Under the pieces are notes generated by a model. The model was not told where the DNA came from. It made no database searches and saw only the letters and a program-made list of their open reading frames with translations. Made by a program: the position numbers and the translations under genes. Below are positions 52,683 to 61,787 of a stretch of DNA of 64,000 bases, piece by piece. Within the stretch, counting starts at the first letter, position 1, and each line of letters opens with the position of its first letter. This DNA is from CBDBBY01 sp965203215 (GTDB lineage Bacteria; Pseudomonadota; Alphaproteobacteria; Rhodobacterales; Rhodobacteraceae), in contig CBDBBY010000001.1 of the NCBI GenBank assembly GCA_965203215.1, positions 2,728,001-2,792,000 on the forward strand. Reading direction: 5' to 3'.

Positions 52683-53600
52683 TGGCCCATCGCCGCGCTT
52701 CCCAGCCTTGTCTGGCCGTGCCACATGATCTGGCGCCCGGGGTCCGGATCGTGCTTGCGGGCGCGGCAACCGCCGAGATGGGCGACGAGCCGCACGGCGT
52801 CTCCCAGCCGGTCCGGGGCGGGCAAGCCGTGCTAGTCGGCGTAGCCGGCCAGGAAGTCCAGCTCGTGGCCCGTGAACATCCTCTCCGGCCCGCAGTCGGG
52901 CGCCTGGCGGCCGAGCACCGCCGTCGCCATGATGCGCCAGACGATGAAGGCGTTGATCGCGACCGCCCTCTGCAGCCGGTCGGCGGTGCGGAACAGCAGG
53001 AACTCGGTCCGGCATCCCGATTTGAGCACGCGGAAGAAGCCCTCGATCCTCTATCTCTGGAGGTAGTAGTCGACGATCTCGGCGGCGTCCTTGGCGTCGC
53101 GGACGTCGAGCGTGGTGAGCAGCCGCCACTCCACTGGGGCCTCTCCGTCGGGCGGTGCGGTCGCTCGCGCTGTTCGCGTTGATCTTGCGGCCCGGAACCG
53201 CCCCGAGAAGATCGGCGCTCTTCACCAGCCGCGCCGAAAGACGCTTGTCGCCCAAGGGAGCCCCTCCGAACTCGTTCTGCGCCCACTCCGCCGCGCTCAG
53301 CCCCTCGCCCGGCTCCAAGGCCGGCGCGTGCTCGACATGCGGCACTCCGAGCCTCCGGCGCCAGCCGGGGTCGAGCGGACGCATGAACACCGCCTTCGCC
53401 GTCTCCGGGAACCGCTTGGCGGAATCCTGGCGGCCGCGCCCGGCCGTCTCGCCAACGCGCAGGAAGCCGGCGACCCGCTCGCGCTCCGCCGCGCCGCGCA
53501 AGACGCGGCTGATCCGGGACTGTGCCATGGCCGAATCGGATACACCGCCGGAAACGCGTTGTTCAGCACTTTTTTCGTGACATGGTAGGGCTCGGGTGTG
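52683..53600 (-). pseudogene. IS4/Tn5-like transposase, frameshifted and broken
   Basis: Pieces of a Tn5-type transposase are spread over different minus-strand frames. The N-terminal DNA-binding domain is near 53300-53200 (AAEWAQNEFGGAPLGDKRLSARLV). A middle/C-terminal core is near 53029-52832 (MLKSGCRTEFLLFRTADRLQ, AVAINAFIVWRIMATAVLGRQ). A tail resembling MWHGQTRLGSAAMG lies near 52700. Frame changes and a stop near 53053 (TAG) show it is dead. Confidence 0.78.
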
Positions 53601-54307
53601 CAAGCCCGGCATCAAGGGTTTCTGATCTGGTGATTGTTGATGATTCACCTTGCCGCATTCTGCGGGCGGGAGCACCCCTGCCATCCAGACCGGCACGCGC
53701 CTGCATCGGAGGCGGAATGCTTGTCCCGTTGACAAAATCCAGCCGAAGCCGACCGGATTGTCACCGAACCCTCACCAAGCGTACGCGAGCAGGATCCAAG
53801 AAGATACAAAGAAGACTAACCGGCCTCGCTCCCCCTTGAACATGCGCTCCAGAAGACCGTCGGCAACCCGACCATCCTTGGAAATCGGCACCTTCTTCTG
53901 CCAGACACGAAGCAATGTAACAACGTAACATAGCCAGAAAATTCCCAGAAAATTCAATGCATTGAAAGGCTTTCTTGCGGATACAACGGCAAATAGAAAT
54001 TTGTTCTGATTTTTAGCTAAAAATACCTTTTAAAAAAATAAAATTCCTAAATAGTCTATATTTTAAAATTCTGTTCTTACTACAATGCGGTTGCGTTCGT
54101 GTCGACATAGGTGTGCTTGTTCAATAAAGCTATCGCAGGTTGTTTGGCATGAAACATCTCCACCATTGGGCACACTTCGACCGTTCCCCGGCTTGCGCCA
54201 AGGTTGAGCGGCGTCTGCGGGCTTTCGCTCCCCGCGCCGGGATGGCGTTCGCGGGCGTCCCCCGTTTTGGCCCGCCGGCGATCCCGTTGCGGAAGGCTTG
54301 GCTTGCG
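53601..54307. other. AT-rich stretch; possible tiny membrane ORF
   Basis: No recognised gene. A minus-strand frame at 53772-53957 (61 codons, TTG start) encodes two hydrophobic segments (FLGIFWLCYVVTLLRVW and LVFFVSSWILLAYAW) around a charged middle; it could be a real small membrane protein but has no supporting context. From 53940 to 54070 the sequence is strikingly AT-rich. The part after 54100 leads into the IS110 element. Confidence 0.35.
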
Positions 54308-55591
54308 TCAGGCCGGTTGTGTCGCCGCCTGTCCGGCGGCCGGCTGCTCGATGCCGTAGGCCTTCATCATGCGGATCCAGCGCGGGGCATTCCTGCGCGC
54401 CATGATCTCCTGGTAGTCGGTTCCGGGATCCGCGTAGGGCTTCCGGTTCTTCAGGACCGCATGGATCACGCGGACCAGCTTGTGGGCGGTGGCGAAGACG
54501 GCCTGCTTGTGGCTCTTCCTCGCCCTGAGGGCGCGGAAGTGGCTGTGGAACTGGCAGTCCTTGGTTCGGGAGGCGGCGTGCGCGCACTCGACGAGGACCC
54601 TCCGGAGCGCCGGATTGCCCTTCCGGGCGCGTCCGCTCCGCCGCCGGCCGCCGCTCTCGTTGTTGCCCGGACAGAGCCCGGCCCATGCGGCGCAGTGCGC
54701 GTGCGAAGCGAACATGCCGATGTCGGGGCCGAGTTCGGCCAGGATGGCGCCCGCCGCCGCGGCCCCGATCCCGGGGATGGTCTGCAGCAGGCGCAGCGAC
54801 TGCGCGTCCTCGCGGTTCTTGGCGAGTTCGCTGTGGAGGGCGCGTTCGCAGTCCGCCATCACGCGCGCCGCCCGGTCGTGCTGGTCGAGAAGATCTTTGA
54901 GCGCCGCCCGGGCATGCGGGTGCAGCTCAAGGGACAGGACGCCCTCCAGATCGGACCGCTTGCGCGTGACATGGGACGTGAGACCGGCCAGGATGTCGCC
55001 CGTCGGCAAGCCTTCGGCAAGGCCGTCGAGGATGCGCCGCCCGTTCTTGCCGAAGATGTCGGAGAGCACGCCGCCCACCCGCAGGCCGGCGCGGTCGACC
55101 AGCTTGTGCGCCCGGTTGCGGAACCGCGCCCGATCCTCGGCCGCCTGCCGCCGGTGCCGGCTCAGCGCCCGCAACTCCCGGTACCGCTTCGGAAGGACAA
55201 GGCTCGGACGGGCCAGCCCGAACTGGCAGACCCGCGCCAGCCACACGCTGTCCCCGACATCCGTCTTGCGCCCGCGGACCTGCTTGACGTGCTGCGCGTT
55301 CAGAACCAGCGGCCGGATGCCCGCCGCCTCGAGCGCGTCCAGCGGAGCCTCCCAGTAGATCCCGGTCGCCTCCATCGCCGCCGCCGTCACCTTGCAGCCC
55401 GAAAGCCAGTCCGCCATCTCCCGGAAGCCCCGGGCCGCGGCCGGAAAGGTCCGCGTGGCGACCTCCCCGTCCTCGCCGCAGCCCTTCCAGACCCGCACCG
55501 ACGCCGTGATCGACAGCTTATGGACGTCCAAGCCCGCCGCGCAGGGATGGACGACATTCATGTTGTCCGGCGACGCTTCATCAATTATCAT
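54308..55591 (-). CDS. IS110-family transposase (DEDD type)
   Basis: About 427 residues from ATG 55591. The N-terminal RuvC-like domain starts AAGLDVHKLSITASV, with AMEATGIYWEAPLDALE and VKQVRGRKTDVGDSVWLA (DEDD acidic residues). The C-terminal transposase_20 domain has LLQTIPGIGAAAAGAILAELG, WAGLCPGNNESGGRRRSGRA and RKGNPALRRVLVECAHAA with the conserved Ser region. It is intact by length. IS110 elements lack terminal inverted repeats, so the element's ends are not defined here. Confidence 0.93.
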   Translation of the reverse strand: MIIDEASPDNMNVVHPCAAGLDVHKLSITASVRVWKGCGEDGEVATRTFPAAARGFREMADWLSGCKVTAAAMEATGIYWEAPLDALEAAGIRPLVLNAQHVKQVRGRKTDVGDSVWLARVCQFGLARPSLVLPKRYRELRALSRHRRQAAEDRARFRNRAHKLVDRAGLRVGGVLSDIFGKNGRRILDGLAEGLPTGDILAGLTSHVTRKRSDLEGVLSLELHPHARAALKDLLDQHDRAARVMADCERALHSELAKNREDAQSLRLLQTIPGIGAAAAGAILAELGPDIGMFASHAHCAAWAGLCPGNNESGGRRRSGRARKGNPALRRVLVECAHAASRTKDCQFHSHFRALRARKSHKQAVFATAHKLVRVIHAVLKNRKPYADPGTDYQEIMARRNAPRWIRMMKAYGIEQPAAGQAATQPA

Positions 55592-56009
55592 GCCGCTTGC
55601 TCCTTGTTCCAAAGGGGTTGAAGGCGGAAGCGGAGGACGCGGCGGAAGGCCGCCACGCGGCCGGCAAGCGGGCGCGGGTCGATTTGGCATGCGTCCACGG
55701 CCTGGCGGCCGGGTACAATCGGGGGTTCGATGCCGCCGCGTCCGGGACAGTTTTTTGAGCGGGAACACAGTCACCGAAAATAAGACGTCCACTTTGTCCG
55801 CTTCCGCCGCGCATCTTCGACGATCCCGCAGGAAATCGCCACCCGGAGCGCGCCGCCGCCCCGGAACCCGTTTCATGGTCGGGGGCGGGCGGCCAAAGGC
55901 CGACCATGTGGGTTTTTTGTGTAATCATGTATAATGTCCCAAAAAATGGAACGCATGCGAACCAAAATGCTGAATTGGCAATCGCAACAATGAACTGGAT
56001 AATAAGAAC
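55592..56009. other. Upstream flank of the IS110 gene
   Basis: No gene. IS110 elements use upstream non-coding DNA for a guide RNA-like function, so part of this stretch may belong to the element. It contains the second copy of the 28-bp repeat (55885-55912). The sequence turns AT-rich after about 55915. Confidence 0.35.
55885..55912 (+). repeat. 28-bp repeat (copy 2)
   Basis: GCGGGCGGCCAAAGGCCGAC followed by CATGTGGG; it matches 50216-50243 at 26 of 28 positions and is again followed by a T-run. Confidence 0.7.
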
Positions 56010-56168
56010 ATGTTCAACCTTGACTATCTCTCTCTTTTAGGCATCGTCGCTATCTTGGCGTTCCTGTAGAATTTGCACCGGGACATGCGCACACTGTCTG
56101 ATCGTGTGTCGAAGCTTGAAGGATTGATCGACGGACTGCGATCAGCGATTACTGAACGCAAAGCCTAA
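56010..56168 (+). pseudogene. Small membrane/coiled-coil protein gene with amber stop
   Basis: A 53-codon frame from ATG to TAA: MFNLDYLSLLGIVAILAFL, TAG at codon 20, then NLHRDMRTLSDRVSKLEGLI ending TERKA. One membrane helix followed by a short coiled coil is a common small-protein design in alphaproteobacteria, where a Trp is expected at the membrane edge (FLWNLHRDM). TGG-to-TAG would explain the stop. The downstream half keeps clear heptads, so the damage is recent. Confidence 0.6.
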
Positions 56169-56427
56169 TCTCCAAGCCGTCTCTTCTCGGCCACCGACCA
56201 CAAATTCTGTACGAGCCCCGGTGTTCCAATTTTCGGACGACATTGTCCTCCCAATGTGTTACTCTGCGGTGGCAACATCGCCTCTGACACTCGGCTACCG
56301 CTGGTGGGATTGAGAGCCATGGCATCACATGTACGAAGCATCGAGGATTTCAAATTATTAACCTGAACTTCACGGCACAAAAATGCGAGTTTCCCTTGGC
56401 AGGAACGCGATTCGCTGAATCCAGCGC

Positions 56428-56573
56428 CTCGCAGAGCACTTGGTGGATCGTTGGCGTCGGTTGTCAGTCGAGCCGGGTTCAAGGCACCCGCCAACCCTCG
56501 CGACAGGCCGAGGCAAGGGTTGGAACACCCTTCGAATTCAGCGATGATCGGCGAGGCCCGCTTCAAGCGGGGC
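56428..56573 (-). repeat. Dispersed repeat, copy B (inverted relative to copy A)
   Basis: Read on the minus strand it contains TCGCCGATCATCGC, GAGGGTTGGCGG and CACCAAGTGCTCTG in the same order as 17588-17709. Its terminal hairpin is different (CCCGCTTGAAGCGGG). IS630 is inserted at the TA only three bases beyond its end. Confidence 0.75.
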
Positions 56574-56578
56574 ACCTA

Positions 56579-57648
56579 GTGGCTTGTCCGAATCATTTGG
56601 AACCCTCTTTGTCGGGCGGCGATCAGCCGATCCGGGCTGGCCGTCCATTTGAACGGCTTCGCCTCCTTCCCGTTGTGCAGCGCGATGAACTCCTTGATCG
56701 CCGCCTTGAGATCCTCGAGGGAATCATGGACGCCGCGCCGGAGACGGCGGTTGACCGGCTTCCCGAAGAAGCCCTCGACCGCGTCCGTCCAAGAACAGGA
56801 GGTCGGCGTGAAGTGGAGGGTCCATCGCCGGCGGTCCGCCAGCCAATCCGTGACGGCCGAGTGCTTGTGGGCGGAGTAGTTGTCCACGATGGCGTGGATC
56901 TTCCGTCCGGCGGGCACCGCCTTGTCGACCTGGTCGAGGAATGCGATGAACTCCTGGTGCCGGTGGCGCTCGGAGTGGCTGCCGATGACCGTCCCGTCCA
57001 GAATGTTCATCGTGTCAATGCTAAAGTAAAATTCCCCAAAAGTGCTAAAGTAAAATTCCCCACTTTTCGGTGTTTTGGTGACGAGCCAGATCAGTCGTCG
57101 GTTCGGGTCTCCTTTTTGGGCCGTCCCGGCTTCATCGGCAGCGCCTTGTGCGGCGCGAGCCGGTGGCGGACGAGAATCTTGTGCACGGTCGACGGCGAGA
57201 GGCCGACCGTCTTCGCCAGGGAGCGCACCGTCCAGTGCGTCTCCCCCTCCGGCGCAGGGCTCCGCGCCAGCTCCGCCACCTCGCGGACCTTCGCCTCGGA
57301 CGTCCGGGGCTTGCCCGGCGGGCGCGTCTTGTCGCGCAGAAGGCCGTCCACGCCCTCCCGCATGAACCGCTCCTGCCAGCGCCACACCGTCGCCTTCGCC
57401 GAGCCGGTCTCCGCCATGACCGCCATCGTCCCCAGACCGTCGTCCGTCAGAAGGACGATCCGCGCCCGGCGCGCGTGCTTCACCTTGCTGTTGCCGCCGC
57501 CCGCGATCGCCTCGAGCCGCCGGCGCTGCTCGTCCGAAACATCGAAGTCCACTCCCGTCCGCATCGTCCCGCCTCTCGTCTGCCCCGCGCTGTCGCCGCG
57601 CGATTCTTGACAAGGACATACAGGACTCCAGCGAAGCAAACAAGCCAC
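56579..57648 (-). mobile_element. IS630-family element, transposase gene rearranged
   Basis: The ends GTGGCTTGT and ACAAGCCAC form an inverted repeat and are flanked by TA on both sides (56577-56578 and 57649-57650), the IS630 target rule. The N-terminal part of the transposase is on the minus strand at 57091-57564 (MRTGVDFDVSDEQRRRLEAI, with a helix-turn-helix GSAKATVWRWQERFMREG). The C-terminal part is at about 56640-57010 (ILDGTVIGSHSERHRHQEF, HAIVDNYSAHKHSAV, LHFTPTSCSWTDAVEGFF). The middle, including the first catalytic Asp, is deleted. A foreign piece with two copies of GCTAAAGTAAAATTCCCCA (57021-57039, 57045-57063), resembling an IS21 end, sits between the halves. The element is non-autonomous. 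Confidence 0.85.
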
Positions 57649-57667
57649 TAGGTTGAACGGCGCTCTG

Positions 57668-57800
57668 AAGACTCAAGAGCTACCGGCGCGTCTTCACAAA
57701 GTTCGACGCGTTCAACCGGATGCGTTCTGGCTTTCATCAAATTCACTCTCATCGTCGACGTGGCTATAAGTTGGCAGCCCACTCCTTCTACCTGCCGCAG
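57668..57800 (+). pseudogene. IS5-family transposase C-terminal remnant
   Basis: The plus strand reads SYRRVFTKFDAFN and, after a frame change, LAFIKFTLIV, the usual end of IS5-type transposases. Only this tail survives between the IS630 right end and the saccharopine genes. It shows that an IS5-type element, of the kind that could mobilise the MITE at 18276, has been present in the genome. Confidence 0.6.
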
Positions 57801-57866
57801 TTGCAAAAATTGCGAAATCCCTTACGACTTCCCAGACGGAATAATTGATGCCGTCGACTGGTCCGC

Positions 57867-58922
57867 ATGCCGCAAGTCTGCATTCATCTGCGCGCCGAAA
57901 CCAAGGCGATGGAAAAGCGCGCCGGAATTACGCCCAAAGGCGTCGCGCAACTCGTTCAAAAGGGTTTCGAGGTCGTTGTCGAGGAATCCTGCTCAAGAGT
58001 GTTCCGCGAACGCGAATACGCCGTAGCAGGCGCGAAGCTTGTGCCCAACGGATCTTGGAGGTCGGTCGACGCCGACACCATTGTATTCGGACTGAAAGAC
58101 CTCCCGGACGATGGATCCGCGCTGCAGCACCGACACATCATGTTTGGGCATGCGTTCAAGGGCCAGCCTGGCGCCCAGACTCTCCTTGAGCGATTTCGAC
58201 GCGGCGGTGGCAGCCTGTACGACTTGGAATACCTGGTCGATGAATCAGGGAGGCGGTTGGCGGCGTTCGGATATTGGGCCGGATACGCCGGGGCGGCCGT
58301 CGCGCTCCTTGCGCTTGCGTCCGTTAGAGCCGACGTTCCGATGCCGGATCTGACGATTCCAAGACGCCATCGAGACGAATTGAAGAGAGAGGTCGCGGCC
58401 GCTGTCGAGGCGGTTGCTCGAAAGCCCTCCGCGCTGATTATCGGCATGGGCCGAACAGGATCCGGCGCGGCGGAACTCTTCAGGTCGCTCTCGCTTCCGT
58501 TTGTCGGCTGGGACTTGCCGGAAACCGCAAGCGGCGGCCCGTTCCCCGAAATCCTAACGCACGATGTTTTTTTGAACTGCGTTGTCGCTGATGACAGCAC
58601 GCCGGTGTTTTTGGACAGGTCTGCGTTTCATGCGGAGCGACGCCTTGCCGTAATTGGCGATATCGCATGCGATCCGGGAAGCGACCACAATCCGATTCCG
58701 ATTTACGAAGCGGCGACTTCTTTCGCGACTCCGGCAACGCGGGTATGCGACGACCCTCCGCTTGATGTGACAGCAATCGACAATCTTCCGTCGTTGCTTC
58801 CGCTGGAGTCATCGCAAGATTTCGAAGCACAGCTGCTTCCTCACCTGCTCAATCTGGACAATATTAATGAAGGCGCTTGGAAGCGGGCGTTCGATACATT
58901 CCGCAGACACGTCCCAAACTGA
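57867..58922 (+). CDS. Saccharopine dehydrogenase, lysine-side enzyme (LYS1/AlaDH-PNT fold)
   Basis: 351 residues. The N-terminal AlaDh_PNT-like domain reads HLRAETKAMEKRAGITPKGVAQLVQKGFEVVVEES. GYWAGYAGAAVALLALA and a dinucleotide-binding segment ALIIGMGRTGSGAAELFRSL follow. The C-terminus (AVIGDIACDPGSDHNPIPIYE) matches NAD-saccharopine dehydrogenase (lysine-forming). It joins lysine and 2-oxoglutarate to saccharopine or the reverse. It is paired with a second saccharopine enzyme 14 bases downstream, so the two act in sequence, more likely for lysine breakdown. Confidence 0.85.
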   Translation: MPQVCIHLRAETKAMEKRAGITPKGVAQLVQKGFEVVVEESCSRVFREREYAVAGAKLVPNGSWRSVDADTIVFGLKDLPDDGSALQHRHIMFGHAFKGQPGAQTLLERFRRGGGSLYDLEYLVDESGRRLAAFGYWAGYAGAAVALLALASVRADVPMPDLTIPRRHRDELKREVAAAVEAVARKPSALIIGMGRTGSGAAELFRSLSLPFVGWDLPETASGGPFPEILTHDVFLNCVVADDSTPVFLDRSAFHAERRLAVIGDIACDPGSDHNPIPIYEAATSFATPATRVCDDPPLDVTAIDNLPSLLPLESSQDFEAQLLPHLLNLDNINEGAWKRAFDTFRRHVPN

Positions 58923-58936
58923 ATCGGAATAAGGAT

Positions 58937-60085
58937 ATGGCAAGAGTCAATTGGATCGGAACCGGCCTGTCGTCAGGCCCCGGACTTCGAAGGCTGATCT
59001 CGTCGGGACGGGACGTGACCGTTTGGAACCGAACAGTCGAGAAAGCGAAAGAGGTGGTCGGCGACCCGTCGGCTGACGTCCGCGCTTTCCAAATCGATGA
59101 GCTTGAACGCGCATTGAGTCCGGGAGACGTCGCTATATCAATGCTTCCTGCGGAGTGGCATGTTCCGGTGGCGCGGCGGTGCTTGGACAAGAATGCTCAT
59201 TTTGTCTCATCGTCGTACATTTCGCCGGAAATGCTGGAACTCGACGGATCTGCGAAGGAATCGGGGCTGGCGTTCGTGAACGAAACCGGCCTCGATCCGG
59301 GAATCGACCACCTCATGGCGCACTGGCTGGTCGACGACTACAAGCGATCAAGCGGCTTCGACGAGGACAACGAAATTTCGTTTTCGTCCTATTGCGGCGG
59401 GTTTCCGAAATTCCCCAACGCGTTCCGATACAAATTCAGCTGGTCGCCGCTCGGCGTCCTGAAAGCGCTGATGTCGCCTGCAAGATCGATTTCGGAAGGC
59501 GAACCGAAAGACACATTGAAACCGTGGCTCGCGGTCGAAGAGTATGAAGCCCCGCTTCCGGTGCCGGAACATTTCGAAGCCTACCCGAATCGGGACTCCA
59601 TTCCGTTCATCTCGCAATACGGATTTGCGAAGGAATGGCGAATTAAGGAATTCGTGCGCGGTACGCTTCGTCTCAGCGGTTGGACCGATGCTTGGTCTGA
59701 TATTTTCGATGCATTGGACCGTTTTCGAAACAATCCGGGAAGCGACGAACTGGCGCGGTTGGCGGAGCGGCTGTGGGAAGAACATCCCTACGGCGAAAGC
59801 GATCCGGACCGCGTTGTGCTATGCGTGTCGCTGAAAGCCGAAAGAGCATCCGAAACCAGATACCGCAAGACATGGATTCTGGATGCTTGGGGCGACGATG
59901 ACGAATCCGCCATGGGACGCTTGGTATCCATTCCGGTCGCGTTGGCAGTGGACTCCGTCTTGGCCGGCAAAATCCCGGCCGGCGTAGGCGCGCCTCCGAA
60001 CGATCCGAATCTTGTCGCCGAATGGCTGGAAGCCGTCAGAGGCATCGCGCAGGTCATGTCGATCAAGGATTCCCTTGCGTCCTGA
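58937..60085 (+). CDS. Saccharopine dehydrogenase, glutamate-side enzyme (LYS9-like)
   Basis: About 382 residues from ATG 58937 (MARVNWIGTGLSSGPGLRRL), where the Rossmann fold begins; an upstream in-frame ATG lies inside the previous gene. The core has FVSSSYISPEMLELDGSAKESG and FVNETGLDPGIDHLMAHWLVDDY, the substrate-site block of the family. The C-terminal domain ends PNLVAEWLEAVRGIAQVMS. It converts saccharopine to glutamate and aminoadipate semialdehyde, completing the pair with the upstream gene. Confidence 0.85.
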   Translation: MARVNWIGTGLSSGPGLRRLISSGRDVTVWNRTVEKAKEVVGDPSADVRAFQIDELERALSPGDVAISMLPAEWHVPVARRCLDKNAHFVSSSYISPEMLELDGSAKESGLAFVNETGLDPGIDHLMAHWLVDDYKRSSGFDEDNEISFSSYCGGFPKFPNAFRYKFSWSPLGVLKALMSPARSISEGEPKDTLKPWLAVEEYEAPLPVPEHFEAYPNRDSIPFISQYGFAKEWRIKEFVRGTLRLSGWTDAWSDIFDALDRFRNNPGSDELARLAERLWEEHPYGESDPDRVVLCVSLKAERASETRYRKTWILDAWGDDDESAMGRLVSIPVALAVDSVLAGKIPAGVGAPPNDPNLVAEWLEAVRGIAQVMSIKDSLAS

Positions 60086-60140
60086 ACCGAATTGGCGTCG
60101 ACCTTGCCCGAACTGACCGAGGCGGGCCGCGGGGCGGGCG

Positions 60141-61697
60141 TCAATCCAGCAATATCTTGAATTCGCGGCGTATCTGCCGGTCCGCTTCTTTGCTCAAATA
60201 TTCCGGATGGTGGGATTCAAGCACCGTTCTGGCGCGCGAACGCGCGGTTCCGCGAATATCCGGCTCGCCTCGCTCAACCCATGCTTCCGGCGATTCCCTG
60301 TCGGCAAGGTCAGGATAGAAGTAGTCGCGCTCCATCGCCGCCATCGTCTCGCCGCTGCCGAGGAAATGGCCTGTTTCAAGCACCGACCGGCAAATTCCGT
60401 CGAACTCCAGCGTGTCGTCGGAAACCTCGATCCCGCGCACGACCCGATAGACATGCGACAGCATCTCGTCGTCGAGCACGAAGGCTTCGAACGACGCGCC
60501 CAGAAGCGCGGAGGTCATGCCCGAGCTTTCGTAAATCATATTGCCGCCGGCGAGCGCCGCGGCGGTCGCGGTAATCCCTTTCTCCGACCCCATCTGAGCG
60601 TCGATCGCTTTTGCATCGCTCATTGATGAAGCCACTCCGGAAGGAAGGCCGATCCAGTTGGACAGCTGGGCGCTTGCGGCGTTGAGAAGCGCGGTTTCGC
60701 CCCCTCCCCCGGAAAACGCCCCCGACCTGAGGTCGACAACGAACGGCCAATTCGAGAAGATCATCGGATATCCGGGCGCGAAGACGTTGACCATCATCAA
60801 CGCGGCGAGGGTTTCGGCAAGCGAGGCAGCGAGAAACGCCGCTGGACGCGCCGGAGCGGTCGCGCCGGACTGAGCGGCGGTAATGCAGCTGAGCGGCATC
60901 CCGTGTCGTATGCATTCCATGGCGACCTCAACCGCGTCCTGTCCGTATCTGAACGGCGAAATGATCGCGCTGACATGCGCAGTGCACCACGGTTTTTCGG
61001 CAAAACGTCCCTCGCCTCCCGCTGCGATGTCGAACATTCGGACGACCGGCGCCACATGGTTTCCGGAACAGAACGATGTCGCGACCGGCTTGGTCGTGCC
61101 GCGCATGAGCGCGTAAGCGGTGTTGACGTCGAGATCGAAAATGTCTTCGACATCCGTCGCCACGCAACATCTGGTGAACCATGCGATATTCTTCAATTTG
61201 TCCTGCAGCCGCGCAAAGTCGTAAAGATCCTTGAGCGTGGATGGCCGGTAGCGGCCTGTCTCAAGGTCCATTGTCCGGATGGCCGCGCCGCCCGTTCCGA
61301 AGTGGACCCGCGAGCCGCCGACCTCGATGCTTCGAGTCGGATCGCGACCGTGGAGGACGAATGATTTCGCCGCCCCTTCGATGATGTCTTCTGTCATGGA
61401 TTTCGGGAAGCACACGCGCCCGGATTCATTGAGAATCGCTCCTTTCTCGACAAATCGGCGCTCAAGGAATGCCGGGCATTCCCCCATCCCCAGCTCTGCA
61501 AGAAGTCGAAGCGCAGCATCGAGAATCGCCTTCATGCCCGATTCGGATAGGGGCGCGTACTGACCGCCGCACGGACCGGGAGGCGCAGGATCGGCGCTGC
61601 GAATTCCGGCTGATCGAATCGCGACCCTCGCCGCTCGGCCCCCTGCTCTGCTTGTTGTCTTCGAAGCCACGGATTCTTTCCATTTCAATTCGCGCAA
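60141..61697 (-). CDS. Trimethylamine methyltransferase (MttB) family protein, non-pyrrolysine type
   Basis: 518 residues. MttB-superfamily proteins move a methyl group from a quaternary or tertiary amine to a corrinoid protein. The TIM-barrel pattern is visible: FGTGGAAIRTMDLETGRYRP, STLKDLYDFARLQDKLKNIAW, KPVATSFCSGNHVAP and the C-terminal ETMAAMERDYFYPDLADRESPE. The frame is continuous with no in-frame amber, so pyrrolysine is not used and the substrate is probably glycine betaine or a similar compound. No corrinoid protein gene is adjacent. It is divergent from the FAD/GcvT enzyme, and together they could handle methylated glycines. Confidence 0.88.
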   Translation of the reverse strand: MRELKWKESVASKTTSRAGGRAARVAIRSAGIRSADPAPPGPCGGQYAPLSESGMKAILDAALRLLAELGMGECPAFLERRFVEKGAILNESGRVCFPKSMTEDIIEGAAKSFVLHGRDPTRSIEVGGSRVHFGTGGAAIRTMDLETGRYRPSTLKDLYDFARLQDKLKNIAWFTRCCVATDVEDIFDLDVNTAYALMRGTTKPVATSFCSGNHVAPVVRMFDIAAGGEGRFAEKPWCTAHVSAIISPFRYGQDAVEVAMECIRHGMPLSCITAAQSGATAPARPAAFLAASLAETLAALMMVNVFAPGYPMIFSNWPFVVDLRSGAFSGGGGETALLNAASAQLSNWIGLPSGVASSMSDAKAIDAQMGSEKGITATAAALAGGNMIYESSGMTSALLGASFEAFVLDDEMLSHVYRVVRGIEVSDDTLEFDGICRSVLETGHFLGSGETMAAMERDYFYPDLADRESPEAWVERGEPDIRGTARSRARTVLESHHPEYLSKEADRQIRREFKILLD

Positions 61698-61787
61698 CTA
61701 CCGCCGAAATACCCGTTTGCCGAGCAACGGAATATCACCGAAATATCAGTCAGACCTTTTTGTTTGAGTCAATTGAATGGAACTTGG

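Noticed and set aside
60141..61697. Pyrrolysine-containing MttB
   Set aside because: The reading frame is continuous over 518 codons with no internal TAG, so the non-pyrrolysine subgroup fits better.
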